Assembly (NCBI GenBank): GCA_900104495.1
Contig: FMXS01000005.1
Coordinates: 124,001 to 188,000, forward strand
DNA length: 64,000 nt
DNA from: Ruminococcaceae bacterium FB2012
Lineage (GTDB): Bacteria > Bacillota > Clostridia > Oscillospirales > Ruminococcaceae
Direction of reading: 5' to 3'
Shown here: positions 41,771 to 50,850 of the stretch, in pieces
How the letters are laid out: each line of letters begins with the position of its first letter
Numbering within the stretch: the stretch's first letter is position 1
Notes under the pieces: model-generated
Told to the model about the DNA's origin: nothing
Database searches by the model: none
Seen by the model: only the letters and a program-made list of their open reading frames with translations
Made by a program: the position numbers and the translations under genes

Positions 41771-43321
41771 ATGAAAAGGATAATTGCTCTGCTGGCGGCT
41801 GCCGTGATGCTTTCGGCCTGCTCTGCGGGGGAGAGCGGAGAAACGTCCTCCGAAGCGGAGTCATCCTCTCTGTCGGAAATATCCTCTTCCGCCGGGGATG
41901 TGAGCGCTCCCGACAGCTCCGAGGCGGAAAAGCCCCCGGAGAAGAAGAAATACGACGCCGACCCCACGCCTCTTGAACAGCAGTCCGCTGCCGCTCTGCC
42001 TTCCCTTGAAAAGGTCACGGCACAGTATAAAGAAAAAAAGGAGAGCATCTCCGGGGACCTTGAAAAGCTGGCCTCGGCGAAGGAGCATCCCTGTATAAAC
42101 ATCACCACCGAGGACGGTAAAAAGATACTCTCCAAGGACGAGTATACGGCTTCGGTCATCGACGTGTTCAACTGTGACGAGGGCTTCCGGCTCACCGCGG
42201 GCGCAGGCGTCAAGGTGCGGGGAAATTCCACCGCCGACCAGGGCGATGAAAAGCCCTACCGCATCAAGTTTGAGGCAAAGCAGGGGATGCTGGGCCTCCA
42301 CGGAGGCAAAGCATATAAAAGCTGGGTGCTGCTGCGCTCCTACTGGAACCTGGCTCCCGACTACGCAGGCCTCAGCCTGGCAAAGACTATCTTTGAGGGG
42401 AAATACTACTCCTCCGACTTTATGTATGTGAATCTGTTCATCAACGGAAAGTCCCGGGGGATATATCTGCTCTGCGAGCAGAACCAGGCCTCGGAGGGCC
42501 GCGTGGACGTTTACGAGCCCAAGCCCGACGAAACGCAGGCGGAGATAGGTTATCTCATTGAAATGGACAACTACGCCTCCGAGGAACATCCCTATTTCAC
42601 CCTGGAGCATACGGGTAAGGAATTCAAGGACATTGCTGGCACGACCCGCCGCCTTTGGGACAAGGATTACAGCGTCAAGAGCGACATCAACACCAAGGGC
42701 CAGCTGGAGTTCATCAAAAAGTACACCGACGGCTGTTTCAAGATACTGTACGAAGCCGCCGAGAACGGCAAGGCTCTGATGTTCGACAGCGAATATAACA
42801 CTGTCTCCGCCGACGGGGTATATCCCTCGCCCCAAGAGGCCGTGGAGGCGGTCATCGATACTGATTCTCTCATAAATATGCTGATACTGGAGGAGCTGGT
42901 CCACAACAATGACGTGGGCGCAGGCAGCTTCTATATGGCGGTGGACTTCACCGAGCAGAGCAAATACAAGCGGCTGACCTTCATGGCTCCCTGGGATTTC
43001 AACTGGGCCTACGAGGGCAGTGCATCGGGAAAATTCTACGCCTGCACCTTCCAGGATATCTGGAAGGACGGCTATGACAGGTCGAACCTGTGGTACACCG
43101 TGGCAATGAAGGCCCCCTGGTTCGCAGACAAGGTCAAGGCCCGGTGGAAAGCTCTCAGCAGCAGCGGTGTCCTCACCGATACCACCACTCAAGTGGTGAA
43201 CGACTGCTATTCTCTGATGAAGGACTTGGGCAGCAAAGAAGCCTGGAAGTCCGACAAGGCCAAGGACATCTGCGATTTCATCAACGGCCGCATCAAGTGG
43301 CTGGACAAGCAATGGCTCTGA
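41771..43321 (+). CDS. CotH-family lipoprotein (kinase-like)
   Basis: 516 residues. Lipoprotein signal ending LSA-Cys17, a Ser/Glu-rich linker to about residue 75, then a CotH domain. Landmarks are VKVRGNSTADQGDEKPYRIK near 148-166 with RGNST at 150-154, SWVLLRSYWN, GIYLLCEQNQ near 230, and WDFNWAYEG near 385. Spore CotH is an atypical protein kinase that phosphorylates coat proteins. In Ruminococci CotH proteins also occur in cellulosomal and surface proteins, where their role is less clear. No dockerin is present. AAAGGAGGG precedes the ATG. The second CotH gene downstream is a clear paralogue. Confidence 0.9.
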   Translation: MKRIIALLAAAVMLSACSAGESGETSSEAESSSLSEISSSAGDVSAPDSSEAEKPPEKKKYDADPTPLEQQSAAALPSLEKVTAQYKEKKESISGDLEKLASAKEHPCINITTEDGKKILSKDEYTASVIDVFNCDEGFRLTAGAGVKVRGNSTADQGDEKPYRIKFEAKQGMLGLHGGKAYKSWVLLRSYWNLAPDYAGLSLAKTIFEGKYYSSDFMYVNLFINGKSRGIYLLCEQNQASEGRVDVYEPKPDETQAEIGYLIEMDNYASEEHPYFTLEHTGKEFKDIAGTTRRLWDKDYSVKSDINTKGQLEFIKKYTDGCFKILYEAAENGKALMFDSEYNTVSADGVYPSPQEAVEAVIDTDSLINMLILEELVHNNDVGAGSFYMAVDFTEQSKYKRLTFMAPWDFNWAYEGSASGKFYACTFQDIWKDGYDRSNLWYTVAMKAPWFADKVKARWKALSSSGVLTDTTTQVVNDCYSLMKDLGSKEAWKSDKAKDICDFINGRIKWLDKQWL

Positions 43322-43334
43322 CATACATACAGAA

Positions 43335-43366
43335 CACCCGCAGTCATCAACTGCGGGTGCCTTTTT
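43335..43366 (+). terminator. Terminator after the first CotH gene
   Basis: Perfect 9-bp stem CACCCGCAG / CTGCGGGTG with loop TCATCAA, followed by CCTTTTT. Confidence 0.9.
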
Positions 43367-43403
43367 CCCTGTTTTCAGAGGGATGTATGAAGGGGAGAGG
43401 GTA

Positions 43404-45008
43404 TCACTGTTCTGCGGTGTTGTTACCGCGCATACGGCCCCGGCCGCCGAAGCCGCCCTGACCGTTCTGTCCGTCCTGCCCGGGGAAACCGTTCTGTCCG
43501 TCTTGCCCCGGGAAACCGTTCTGTCCGTCCTGCCCGGGGAAGCCGTTTTGTCCGTCCTGTCCCGGGAAACCGCCCTGACCTCCGCCGAAGCCGCCGCGTC
43601 CGCCGCCGCCGGTCATTTTGGGAGTGGGGATGCTGTCCTGCTTCTCGCCGTTGACTGTTATCGTCCCGCCTGTGAAGGAAGCATTGCCGTCATAGTCGAA
43701 GGACTCGCACATACCCTGAGAGGGGCAGGTGATGTTTATCTCGCCGCCGCTGACGGAAATGCTGCCGTTTACGTCGATAGCATCCACGTCGCCGCCGCTG
43801 ACGGTCACGTCCAGCTTGCCGCCGGTCATCTCAAAGAAGGGGCTCTCGGAGCTGCTCTTGTTGGAGGCGTTCACACCGTCGTCCGAGGCCTTGACCGTTA
43901 TGTCGCCGCCGTTTATCTGGATATAGGTGGATTCAAGCCCCTCAGAGGAGGAGATATTGAAGGTGCCGCCGTCTATCTGGAGGACGGTCGTTGCCTGTAC
44001 GCCGTCGCTCTTGGAGGTGATGTCAAAGCTGCCGCCGGAGATATAGATATAGCCTGCGGTGCTGTCGTCATCGTTCTCGGCGTGGAAGCCGTCCTTGGAG
44101 GAGTTTATCCTGAAGCTGCCGCCGCTTATGCGGATAGAGTCGTTGGCTTCTACCGAATCCTTTGCGGAAGTGATGTCATAGGTGCCTCCGGTTATTTTCA
44201 GATCGTCCTTGCCGGAGATGCCGTTGCCCTGTGCGGAGGATATTTTAAGGCTGCCCGTACCGTTGAGTACAAGATCGTCCTTGGAGAAGATGACAGCATC
44301 GGTCTTGGTGTCGCCGTCGGACTTGAATGCTCCTGTGACGGAAAGGGAATTGCTGCTGCCCGCCGCCAGCGTTATAAAGCACTTGTCCGCGTTTACAACA
44401 TAAACAGCAGGGAAGTCGGAGTTCTCGATCTCCACGCCGTCAAGCACCAGCTGGACCTTCGCGTCCTTGGAGGCATTGACCTTCACGGTGCAGTCCTTGG
44501 CGGAGCCCTTGAGGATATAAACGCCTTCTTCGGTGATGTCGATAGTCTGCCCGTCGGAGACGGTAATTGTCTTGGCGCCGGAGGTGTCGGCCTCCTGTTT
44601 CAGGTCGCGGTCGGAGAACATATCCGAAGCGTCCAGCTTGCTTTCGCCGGTGGCGGTGACAGCCGCCGTACTGCCGTTTGCGGCTCCGCCGTTCTCCTTG
44701 TTCTTCCATGGTAACTGAACGTCGGAAGCGTCCTTGCCCGAAGCGCTGTTATCGGCATCCTCGGGAGGGTCGATGTTTATGGTCTGGGACTCTCTGCCCT
44801 TCTTGCCGGAATTGGCCTGCGCCACCGACTTGTTTGAGGCGGAGGAGCTGCTGTCCGCCTCGGAAGAAGTCTCCGTGGAAACGGAGCTTGTCTCGCTGAG
44901 GGTATCCGAAGAGCTGCTGTCATTGGAAGCGCAGCCTGCGGTGACGATGCACACCGACATCAGCGCGGCTATAATTGCTGCTATCCTTTTGCTGTCTTTG
45001 AATTTCAT
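43404..45008 (-). CDS. Carbohydrate-binding-type (DUF4353) beta-helix protein with collagen-like tail
   Basis: 534 residues from the ATG at 45008 (AAAGGGG ahead). An export signal ends TAG-Cys, a lipobox with an unusual Thr at -3. A Ser/Glu linker follows, then from about residue 140 a long array of short beta-strand turns with repeating GG-(S/T)-(F/Y)-x-I-x-S patterns, typical of the DUF4353 carbohydrate-binding-type proteins found beside CotH genes. The C-terminus has GGGGRGGFGGGQGG and four exact-length repeats of GFPGQDGQN, a collagen-like Gly-x-y stretch. Ligand and partner are unknown. It converges with the first CotH gene. A -10 like TATAAT lies near 45045 on the minus strand but its -35 is poor. 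Confidence 0.8.
   Translation of the reverse strand: MKFKDSKRIAAIIAALMSVCIVTAGCASNDSSSSDTLSETSSVSTETSSEADSSSSASNKSVAQANSGKKGRESQTINIDPPEDADNSASGKDASDVQLPWKNKENGGAANGSTAAVTATGESKLDASDMFSDRDLKQEADTSGAKTITVSDGQTIDITEEGVYILKGSAKDCTVKVNASKDAKVQLVLDGVEIENSDFPAVYVVNADKCFITLAAGSSNSLSVTGAFKSDGDTKTDAVIFSKDDLVLNGTGSLKISSAQGNGISGKDDLKITGGTYDITSAKDSVEANDSIRISGGSFRINSSKDGFHAENDDDSTAGYIYISGGSFDITSKSDGVQATTVLQIDGGTFNISSSEGLESTYIQINGGDITVKASDDGVNASNKSSSESPFFEMTGGKLDVTVSGGDVDAIDVNGSISVSGGEINITCPSQGMCESFDYDGNASFTGGTITVNGEKQDSIPTPKMTGGGGRGGFGGGQGGFPGQDGQNGFPGQDGQNGFPGQDGQNGFPGQDGQNGQGGFGGRGRMRGNNTAEQ
43462..43569. repeat. Four tandem 27-bp units coding the collagen-like tail
   Basis: Units start at 43462, 43489, 43516 and 43543, each 27 bases and nearly identical, encoding GFPGQDGQN on the minus strand. 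Third-position differences show they are not brand-new copies. Confidence 0.85.
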
Positions 45009-45114
45009 AGTAAAGACCCCTTTCTTTTGCTTCATTGGCTTTATTATATCCCCCCGACTTAAAAACTACTTTAAGGTGAAGTGGAAATTTTGTGAAAAAC
45101 CCGGCAGGCAGGGG

Positions 45115-45690
45115 CGTGGTCCTAGCGCGGACGGCGCAATTCCGCCGGCAGGGGCGTGCCCCTGCACCCAACTCCGCCGCAAGCAACGGAGTGCAGGAAA
45201 AAAAGATAGTGATGCGGCGGGGCTGCACAAAGCTGTAAACCAAACCGCGAAGCGCATTCCGCGGTCCAGGGCGCGGTAGCCTTGGCGGGGTCGAGGGGCG
45301 GAGCCCTCGCGGGGTTTGGGGCAGAGCCCCATTCGGCGCGTAAGCGACGACCCCGGCGCTGCACTCGTTAACAGTAGGGCGCAAAAGCCGTCCGACCGCT
45401 CTTTTGGACGTGGACAAATCCAAATGCAGCGCCGGAAAAGCTGTTCTCCCGCACTCGCAGGAAACAGCGACCGAATTCACGCTTGCGTGAATTTTTTCAC
45501 GCTTGCGTGAATTCGGGAGCGTCTTTCCGTCCCCAAACGTACCAAAGTGGGGCGGCATTCTGCCACGCTCTGAACGCAGGAGCAGAATCCCAACAATGGC
45601 TCACGCCCCAATTCGGGGGCTTTCCGATCGCCCCCGAGCCCCTTCGGGTACGCTCCTTACGGTGGTGCGGAAAGCCAACATAGGCTCACG
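45115..45690. repeat. Dispersed hairpin-rich intergenic repeat, copy B
   Basis: Matches 1-650 in the same order: the GCAGGGGC/GCCCCTGC hairpin (45148-45165), the CAACGGAGTGCAGGAAAAAA block, paired stems CGAGGGGC-gga-GCCCTCG (about 45292-45309) and TGGGGC-AGA-GCCCCA (45317-45331), the CGGCGCGTAAGCGACGACCC block and the final ATTCGGGGGCTTTCC block. Stem sequences differ from copy A but still pair. Together with flanking sequence this fills the 936-base gap 45009-45944, in which I see no protein gene. Confidence 0.75.
45473..45513. repeat. Twin palindromes inserted in repeat copy B
   Basis: Two direct copies of the palindrome TTCACGC-TT-GCGTGAA (45476-45491 and 45496-45511) sit where copy A has only AGC. 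EcoRI-like GAATTC ends flank the pair. This looks like a small insertion in one copy. Confidence 0.7.
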
Positions 45691-45700
45691 CCCGGAAATA

Positions 45701-45740
45701 ATGAATATTGAATAGTGAATAATGAATAATGAAAAATTAA
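45701..45740. repeat. AT-rich GAATA(G/A)TGAATAATGAA repeat
   Basis: Irregular tandem of TGAATAnT units, related to 20534-20583 and 31421-31460. It is followed by TTAAGGTGTCGC-tttc-GGGCGA, much as the 31439 element is followed by GAAGGTATCGCC-ttgc-GGCGAT. Confidence 0.65.
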
Positions 45741-45862
45741 GGTGTCGCTTTCGGGCGAATATCAAACGCCCCTGCAAACTGCAATTTCGTGAGCTCAAGG
45801 GACAGCCATTATACATATTCTATAAAAATATTGAATAATACGCTGAAATTCTGTCGGACCCG

Positions 45863-45891
45863 TTTACAAATCATTCCAAAGGGTGTATAAT
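45863..45891 (+). promoter_or_regulatory. Promoter of the second CotH gene
   Basis: TTTACA (45863-45868), 17 bases, TATAAT (45886-45891). Confidence 0.85.
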
Positions 45892-45944
45892 GATCCTGTA
45901 TGATATGCTGTATAAAAACGGCGTTTGAGGATAAGGAGGTAATT

Positions 45945-48377
45945 ATGAAAAAAGGAAGATTGTTCGCTGCGCTGATGGGCGCGGCGGCGGCCTGTCTGGC
46001 GTCGGTGACGGTGCTGGCTTCGGCGGTCACTCTGCTGCCCAAGGAAGAAAGTCAGGAGCTGGATTACACCACCGTCCAGGCGCAGTACGAAGCAAACACC
46101 GCCGACCGGGAGAAGCTCTTCGGTGAGCTGGCGGCATCAAAGACCCTGCCGGTGGTGCATATCACCACTCAGGATGCCAAGAACGTCACCTCGAAAAATT
46201 ACTATGTTGAATCCGTGGTGGATGTTACCAACTGCTCCGACGAGTTCAAGCTCACGGCGGTGGCAGGCGTCAAGGTGAGAGGAAACTCCACCGCCAATGA
46301 CACCGAAAAGCCCTACCGCATCAAGTTTGACAAGAAGCAGAATATGCTGGGCCTCCACGAGGGGAAGAAGTTCAAAAGCTGGGTGCTGCTCCGGGCCTTC
46401 TGGAACATCTGTCCCGACTACACCGCCTTCAATCTGGCAAAGGCGCTGTTCGAGGGGAAATATTACAGCTCCGACGCCACCTACTGCACCGTTTATATGA
46501 ACGGCAAGTACAAGGGTATGTATCTGCTCTGCGAGCAGAATCAGGCGGGCAAGGACAGAGTCAACGTCTACGAGCCGGATGAGGACGAGTATCAGAACGA
46601 GATCGGCTACTTTGTCGAAATGGACAACTATGCCGGCGAGGACCCCTATTTCTCCCTGGACTACGGCAAAGGCACCCTCACCGATTTCCTGGGCGTCACC
46701 AGAAGCATCCCCCGGGACGATTTCAGCATCAAGAGCGACATCAACACCGAGGAGCAGCTGGCCTTCATCAAGAACTATTTCTCCGGCGCTTTCAAGATAC
46801 TCCACGAGAGCGTCAACAACAACAAAGCGCTGATGTTCGACGATAATTACAATGTAGTCTCCGCCGAGGGCGTGTATACGCCTCAGCAGGCCGTTGAGGC
46901 AGTGTTCGACACCGAATCGGTGATCAATATGCTGCTGCTGGAGGAGCTCTGCCACGACAACGACGTGGGCGCAGGCAGCTTCTACTACGCGGTGGACTTC
47001 TCCGAGAACAGCAAATATCCCAAGCTGACCTTCACCGCCCCCTGGGACTTCAACTGGGCCTACGAGGGCAGCACCAGCGGCTACTACGCCGGCACCTGGC
47101 AGGAGATCAAGCACGACGGCTGGGACCGCTCCAACGTGTGGCTGATAGAGTTCATGAACGCGGACTGGTTCCGCAGACAGGCCGACGAAAAGTGGCAGCG
47201 CATCTCCGGTTCGGGAGCGATAACCGCCGCTCTCGATAAGGTGCAGGCCGACATCGCCGTGCTGAGAAACGACCTTCCCGCCGACGAAAGCTGGAGAGTT
47301 GACAGCGGAAACAACGTGGTGAATTACGCGAGAGGCCGTGCCCAGTGGCTGGACAAGAACGCCCCCGACTGGAACAAGACCCGCATCACCAAGAACGACA
47401 TCACCCTTTCAGCGGACAAGTTCACCTATACGGGCTCGGAGATAAAGCCCGGCGTCACCGTCAAGAAGGACGGCGTCACTCTCAAAGAGGGAAGGGATTA
47501 CACCGTTTCCTACAGCAGGAACACCAACGTGGGGAGCTATGCCTCCGTTAAGGTAACGGGCATCGGAGAATGCACCGGCACCGCAACGGTACGCTTTGCA
47601 ATAGAGGCGGCGCCTATGTCCAAGGCGACAGTTTCCATTCCCTATAATTCCTACACCTACCGCGGACGGGAGATAAAGCCCTCCGTCAAGGTCCTCTACT
47701 CCGGCAAGACCCTTAAAGAAGGCACCGACTATACCCTTTCCTATTCCGGCAATACCGAGGTGGGCACCGCCCGTATTACGGTCACCGGAAAGGGAAGCTA
47801 CAAGGGCACGAAATACTCCGCATTCACCGTAAAGAAGCTGGATCTGAGCTCCTCTTATGCAAAGGTGACTATCCCTTACAGCGCTTATACCTATTCGGGC
47901 AAGGAGATCAAGCCCGCCGTTACCGTCAAGTTCAAGGACGGCACAGTTATCCCCGCAGGCGGGTATACGCTGAAATATTCAAATAACGTCAAGGTGGGCG
48001 TGGCGGAGATAACCGTCACCGGCACCGGCAAAAACGTGACCGGCACCTTCAAAAAGACCTTCGTGGTGAAGCCCGCCAAGAACGCGATAGTTTCCCTTAC
48101 CTCCGCCAAGGCGGGAGCCTTCAAGCTCACCTGGAAGAAGGGCACCGCCGGCACCGTGGGATATCAGGTGCTTTACTCCACGGACAAGAACTTTAAGAAC
48201 AACGTCCACAGCTACACCTCCACCGATCTGAAGGATCTCAGCGAGAATTTCTCCAAGGTGCCCAAGTCGGGAGAGACCTGGTACGTCAAAGTGCGCTCCT
48301 TCTACACCAAGACCGGCAAAGTGACCGACACGAGGTACGGAAATTACAGCGCCGTGAAGTCTGTCAAGGTCATCTGA
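45945..48377 (+). CDS. Secreted CotH protein with Ig-like repeats and a shared C-terminal module
   Basis: 810 residues from the ATG at 45945 (AAGGAGG, 6 bases ahead). A Sec signal peptide (cleavage after VLASA) is followed by a CotH domain to about residue 470 (VKVRGNSTANDTEKPYRIK, GMYLLCEQNQ, WDFNWAYEG), very similar to the lipoprotein CotH upstream. Three bacterial Ig-like repeats follow at about 477-560, 560-638 and 638-712, each with the TY-G-EIKP-V-VK pattern. The last ~95 residues form a fibronectin-like module (GYQVLYSTD, HSYTSTDL, WYVKVRSF, TRYGNYS). Almost the same repeats and C-terminal module end the transglutaminase-like protein at 57560. There is no anchor, so the protein is secreted or held by these repeats. 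Confidence 0.9.
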   Translation: MKKGRLFAALMGAAAACLASVTVLASAVTLLPKEESQELDYTTVQAQYEANTADREKLFGELAASKTLPVVHITTQDAKNVTSKNYYVESVVDVTNCSDEFKLTAVAGVKVRGNSTANDTEKPYRIKFDKKQNMLGLHEGKKFKSWVLLRAFWNICPDYTAFNLAKALFEGKYYSSDATYCTVYMNGKYKGMYLLCEQNQAGKDRVNVYEPDEDEYQNEIGYFVEMDNYAGEDPYFSLDYGKGTLTDFLGVTRSIPRDDFSIKSDINTEEQLAFIKNYFSGAFKILHESVNNNKALMFDDNYNVVSAEGVYTPQQAVEAVFDTESVINMLLLEELCHDNDVGAGSFYYAVDFSENSKYPKLTFTAPWDFNWAYEGSTSGYYAGTWQEIKHDGWDRSNVWLIEFMNADWFRRQADEKWQRISGSGAITAALDKVQADIAVLRNDLPADESWRVDSGNNVVNYARGRAQWLDKNAPDWNKTRITKNDITLSADKFTYTGSEIKPGVTVKKDGVTLKEGRDYTVSYSRNTNVGSYASVKVTGIGECTGTATVRFAIEAAPMSKATVSIPYNSYTYRGREIKPSVKVLYSGKTLKEGTDYTLSYSGNTEVGTARITVTGKGSYKGTKYSAFTVKKLDLSSSYAKVTIPYSAYTYSGKEIKPAVTVKFKDGTVIPAGGYTLKYSNNVKVGVAEITVTGTGKNVTGTFKKTFVVKPAKNAIVSLTSAKAGAFKLTWKKGTAGTVGYQVLYSTDKNFKNNVHSYTSTDLKDLSENFSKVPKSGETWYVKVRSFYTKTGKVTDTRYGNYSAVKSVKVI

Positions 48378-48428
48378 CGGAAAAGTTTCACGTTTTTTGA
48401 GACGTTCTTTTGTGCAAAACGACCTATC

Positions 48429-48468
48429 AAAGCCGCAAACCGCGTATTTTCGCAGTCTGCGGCTTTTT
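48429..48468 (+). terminator. Terminator after the second CotH gene
   Basis: AAAGCCGCA pairs with TGCGGCTTT around a 20-base loop, ending in TTTTT. The following ~320 bases to the next promoter hold nothing I can identify apart from T-rich sequence with repeated TTCAACA. Confidence 0.75.
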
Positions 48469-48789
48469 ATCTTCGCTTGTGAATTGGTTAAGGAACAATA
48501 TTTGGTGTCCGTTTTTTTGTATTTGTGATAGAACGGTGAAAATATGCATAGGGCTCCAAGAGGGAGAAAAATTGTATCGTTGTTGAAACCTGAAAAAATC
48601 AAACACGTCAAAGAGCATTTTTACAGCGAGTTTTTAACACTTTCAACAGAGTTTTCAACATTTTTGAAGACGTCCCGCGGGGAAAGCAACTGTCCCGAAA
48701 AACTCCCGTATACAAAAACTCAGCGAAAAACAGCTGTTGACTGTCTGATTTTAGCAGTCCGTTATCGGCTTTCAACTGTCCTTTATCAG

Positions 48790-48818
48790 TTGACAACTTC
48801 CCCGCGCTGTGGTATAAT
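48790..48818 (+). promoter_or_regulatory. Perfect consensus promoter of the aconitase operon
   Basis: TTGACA (48790-48795), 17 bases, TATAAT (48813-48818), with a leader of ~30 bases. Confidence 0.92.
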
Positions 48819-48854
48819 TATTGTATCTTTTGAAACAGAAAGGAACGGTTTGTT

Positions 48855-50795
48855 ATGGGACTTACACTTACCGAAAAAATACTGAAAGCTCACGTCGTTG
48901 ACGGCGAGTTCGTGAAAGGGCAGGAGATCGGCATCCGCATCGACCAGACCCTTACTCAGGACGCTACGGGCACAATGGCCTACCTGGAGTTCGAGGCTAT
49001 CGGCGTGCCGAGAGTCAAGACCGAGCGTTCGGTGGCTTATATCGACCACAACACCCTCCAGTCGGGCTTTGAGAACGCCGACGATCACCGCTTCATCGGC
49101 TCCGTTGCCAAAAAGCACGGGATATGGTTCTCCCGTCCCGGCAACGGCATCTGTCACCAGGTACATCTGGAGCGCTTCGGCGTCCCCGGGAAGACCCTTA
49201 TCGGCTCCGACAGCCACACTCCCACCGGCGGCGGCATCGGCATGATCGCTATCGGTGCCGGCGGCCTGGACGTAGCCGTGGCTATGGGCGGCGGCGCTTA
49301 CTATATCACTTATCCCAAGATCGTAAAAGTTAATCTGACAGGAAAGCTCTCCCCCTGGGTGGCGGCCAAGGACGTTATCCTTGAAGTGCTGAAAAGGCTC
49401 TCCGTCAAGGGCGGCGTAGGCAAGGTCATTGAATACTGCGGCGAGGGCGTCAAGACCCTTACCGTTCCCGAGAGAGCGACTATCACCAACATGGGCGCCG
49501 AGCTGGGAGCTACCACTTCTATCTTCCCCTCGGACGAGGTGACTCTTGAATTCCTGAAGGCTCAGGACCGCGCCGAAGTCTGGACCGAGCTTAAAGCCGA
49601 CGGCGACGCTGTCTACGACGAAGAAGTGAACATCGACCTTTCGGCTATCGTGCCTATGGCGGCATGTCCCCATTCTCCCGACAACGTCAAGACCGTTGCC
49701 GAGATCGGAAAGCTGAAAATAGATCAGGTCTGCATCGGCTCCTGCACTAACAGCTCTTTTATGGATATGATGAAGGTAGCCTACATCCTCAAGGGCAAGA
49801 CCGTGCATCCCGACGTGTCGCTGGCTATTGCTCCCGGATCAAAGCAGGTGCTGAATATGATCGCTCAGAACGGCGCTCTTGCCACGATGATCGACGCGGG
49901 AGCGCGTATACTCGAATCCGCCTGCGGCCCCTGCATCGGCATGGGACAGTCCCCCAACTCCGGCGGCGTTTCCCTGCGTACCTTCAACCGCAACTTTGAA
50001 GGCAGATCCGGCACCAAGGACGGACAGATCTACCTTGTTTCTCCCGAAATGGCGGCGGTATCCGCTCTTACGGGCTATCTCACCGATCCCCGCGAGCTGG
50101 GCGATATGCCCAAGTTCGAGATGCCGAGACAGTTCGTCATCAACGACAATATGGTGGCCGCTCCCGTCTCCGAAGAGGAAATGGACAGCGTGGAGATCCT
50201 CAGAGGTCCCAACATCAAGCCCTATCCCGAGACGGCTCCGCTGGTGGAGAACATCGAGTGTCCCGTTTCCCTTAAAGTGGGCGACAACATCACTACGGAC
50301 CACATTATGCCCGCAGGCGCGAAGATACTGCCTCTGCGGTCGAATATACCCGCTATCTCGCAGCATTGCTTCACGGTCTGCGACGAGGACTTCCCCCGCA
50401 GGGCAAAGAACCTCGGCAAGAGCATCATCGTGGGCGGCGTGAACTACGGACAGGGCTCCTCCCGCGAGCACGCGGCCCTGGCTCCGCTGTACTTAGGCAT
50501 CAAGGCGGTGCTGGTGAAGAGCTTCGCCCGCATCCACAGGGCAAATCTGATAAACGCAGGCATTCTGCCTTTGACATTTGTTAACGAAGCGGACTATGAC
50601 AAGATAGATCAGGGCGACGACCTGGCTATCGAGAACGTAAGAGCCGACATCGAGGCGGGCAAGACTCAGCTGACGGTCACCGACCGCACAAAGGGCATCA
50701 GCATCCCCGTGCTCTGCGAACTCACGGGCAGGACAAAGGACATCATCCTGGCCGGCGGACTGCTGGACTACACCAGGGAGAGCCTGAAAAAGTAA
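48855..50795 (+). CDS. acn: Aconitate hydratase
   Basis: 646 residues, the short form common in Clostridia rather than the ~900-residue AcnA. The [4Fe-4S] ligands are in SCTNSS (about residue 297) and ACGPCIGMG (about 356). GSDSHTPTGGGIGMIAIG and the C-terminal swivel domain with YGQGSSREHAAL complete the active site. It interconverts citrate and isocitrate in the cytoplasm. AAAGGAACGG precedes the ATG. With the isocitrate dehydrogenase two genes on, it forms the oxidative arm to 2-oxoglutarate for glutamate synthesis; citrate synthase is not in the window. Confidence 0.96.
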   Translation: MGLTLTEKILKAHVVDGEFVKGQEIGIRIDQTLTQDATGTMAYLEFEAIGVPRVKTERSVAYIDHNTLQSGFENADDHRFIGSVAKKHGIWFSRPGNGICHQVHLERFGVPGKTLIGSDSHTPTGGGIGMIAIGAGGLDVAVAMGGGAYYITYPKIVKVNLTGKLSPWVAAKDVILEVLKRLSVKGGVGKVIEYCGEGVKTLTVPERATITNMGAELGATTSIFPSDEVTLEFLKAQDRAEVWTELKADGDAVYDEEVNIDLSAIVPMAACPHSPDNVKTVAEIGKLKIDQVCIGSCTNSSFMDMMKVAYILKGKTVHPDVSLAIAPGSKQVLNMIAQNGALATMIDAGARILESACGPCIGMGQSPNSGGVSLRTFNRNFEGRSGTKDGQIYLVSPEMAAVSALTGYLTDPRELGDMPKFEMPRQFVINDNMVAAPVSEEEMDSVEILRGPNIKPYPETAPLVENIECPVSLKVGDNITTDHIMPAGAKILPLRSNIPAISQHCFTVCDEDFPRRAKNLGKSIIVGGVNYGQGSSREHAALAPLYLGIKAVLVKSFARIHRANLINAGILPLTFVNEADYDKIDQGDDLAIENVRADIEAGKTQLTVTDRTKGISIPVLCELTGRTKDIILAGGLLDYTRESLKK

Positions 50796-50850
50796 ACTGA
50801 GTATCGGAACAGACGAGCTGACCGGGGAATAAGCTCTGAAAAGGGGCGAT

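Noticed and set aside
43462..43569. CRISPR-like array
   Set aside because: The 27-bp units have no spacers and are in frame within a coding region; the 22-bp array at 8889 and the His-tract repeats are likewise contiguous tandem repeats.
48600..48700. DnaA-box-like cluster (repeated TTCAACA) as a replication origin
   Set aside because: The motif is not the TTATNCACA box and no dnaA, dnaN or similar gene is near.
48544..48885. 113-residue ORF upstream of aconitase
   Set aside because: It overlaps the perfect aconitase promoter and the start of aconitase in another frame.
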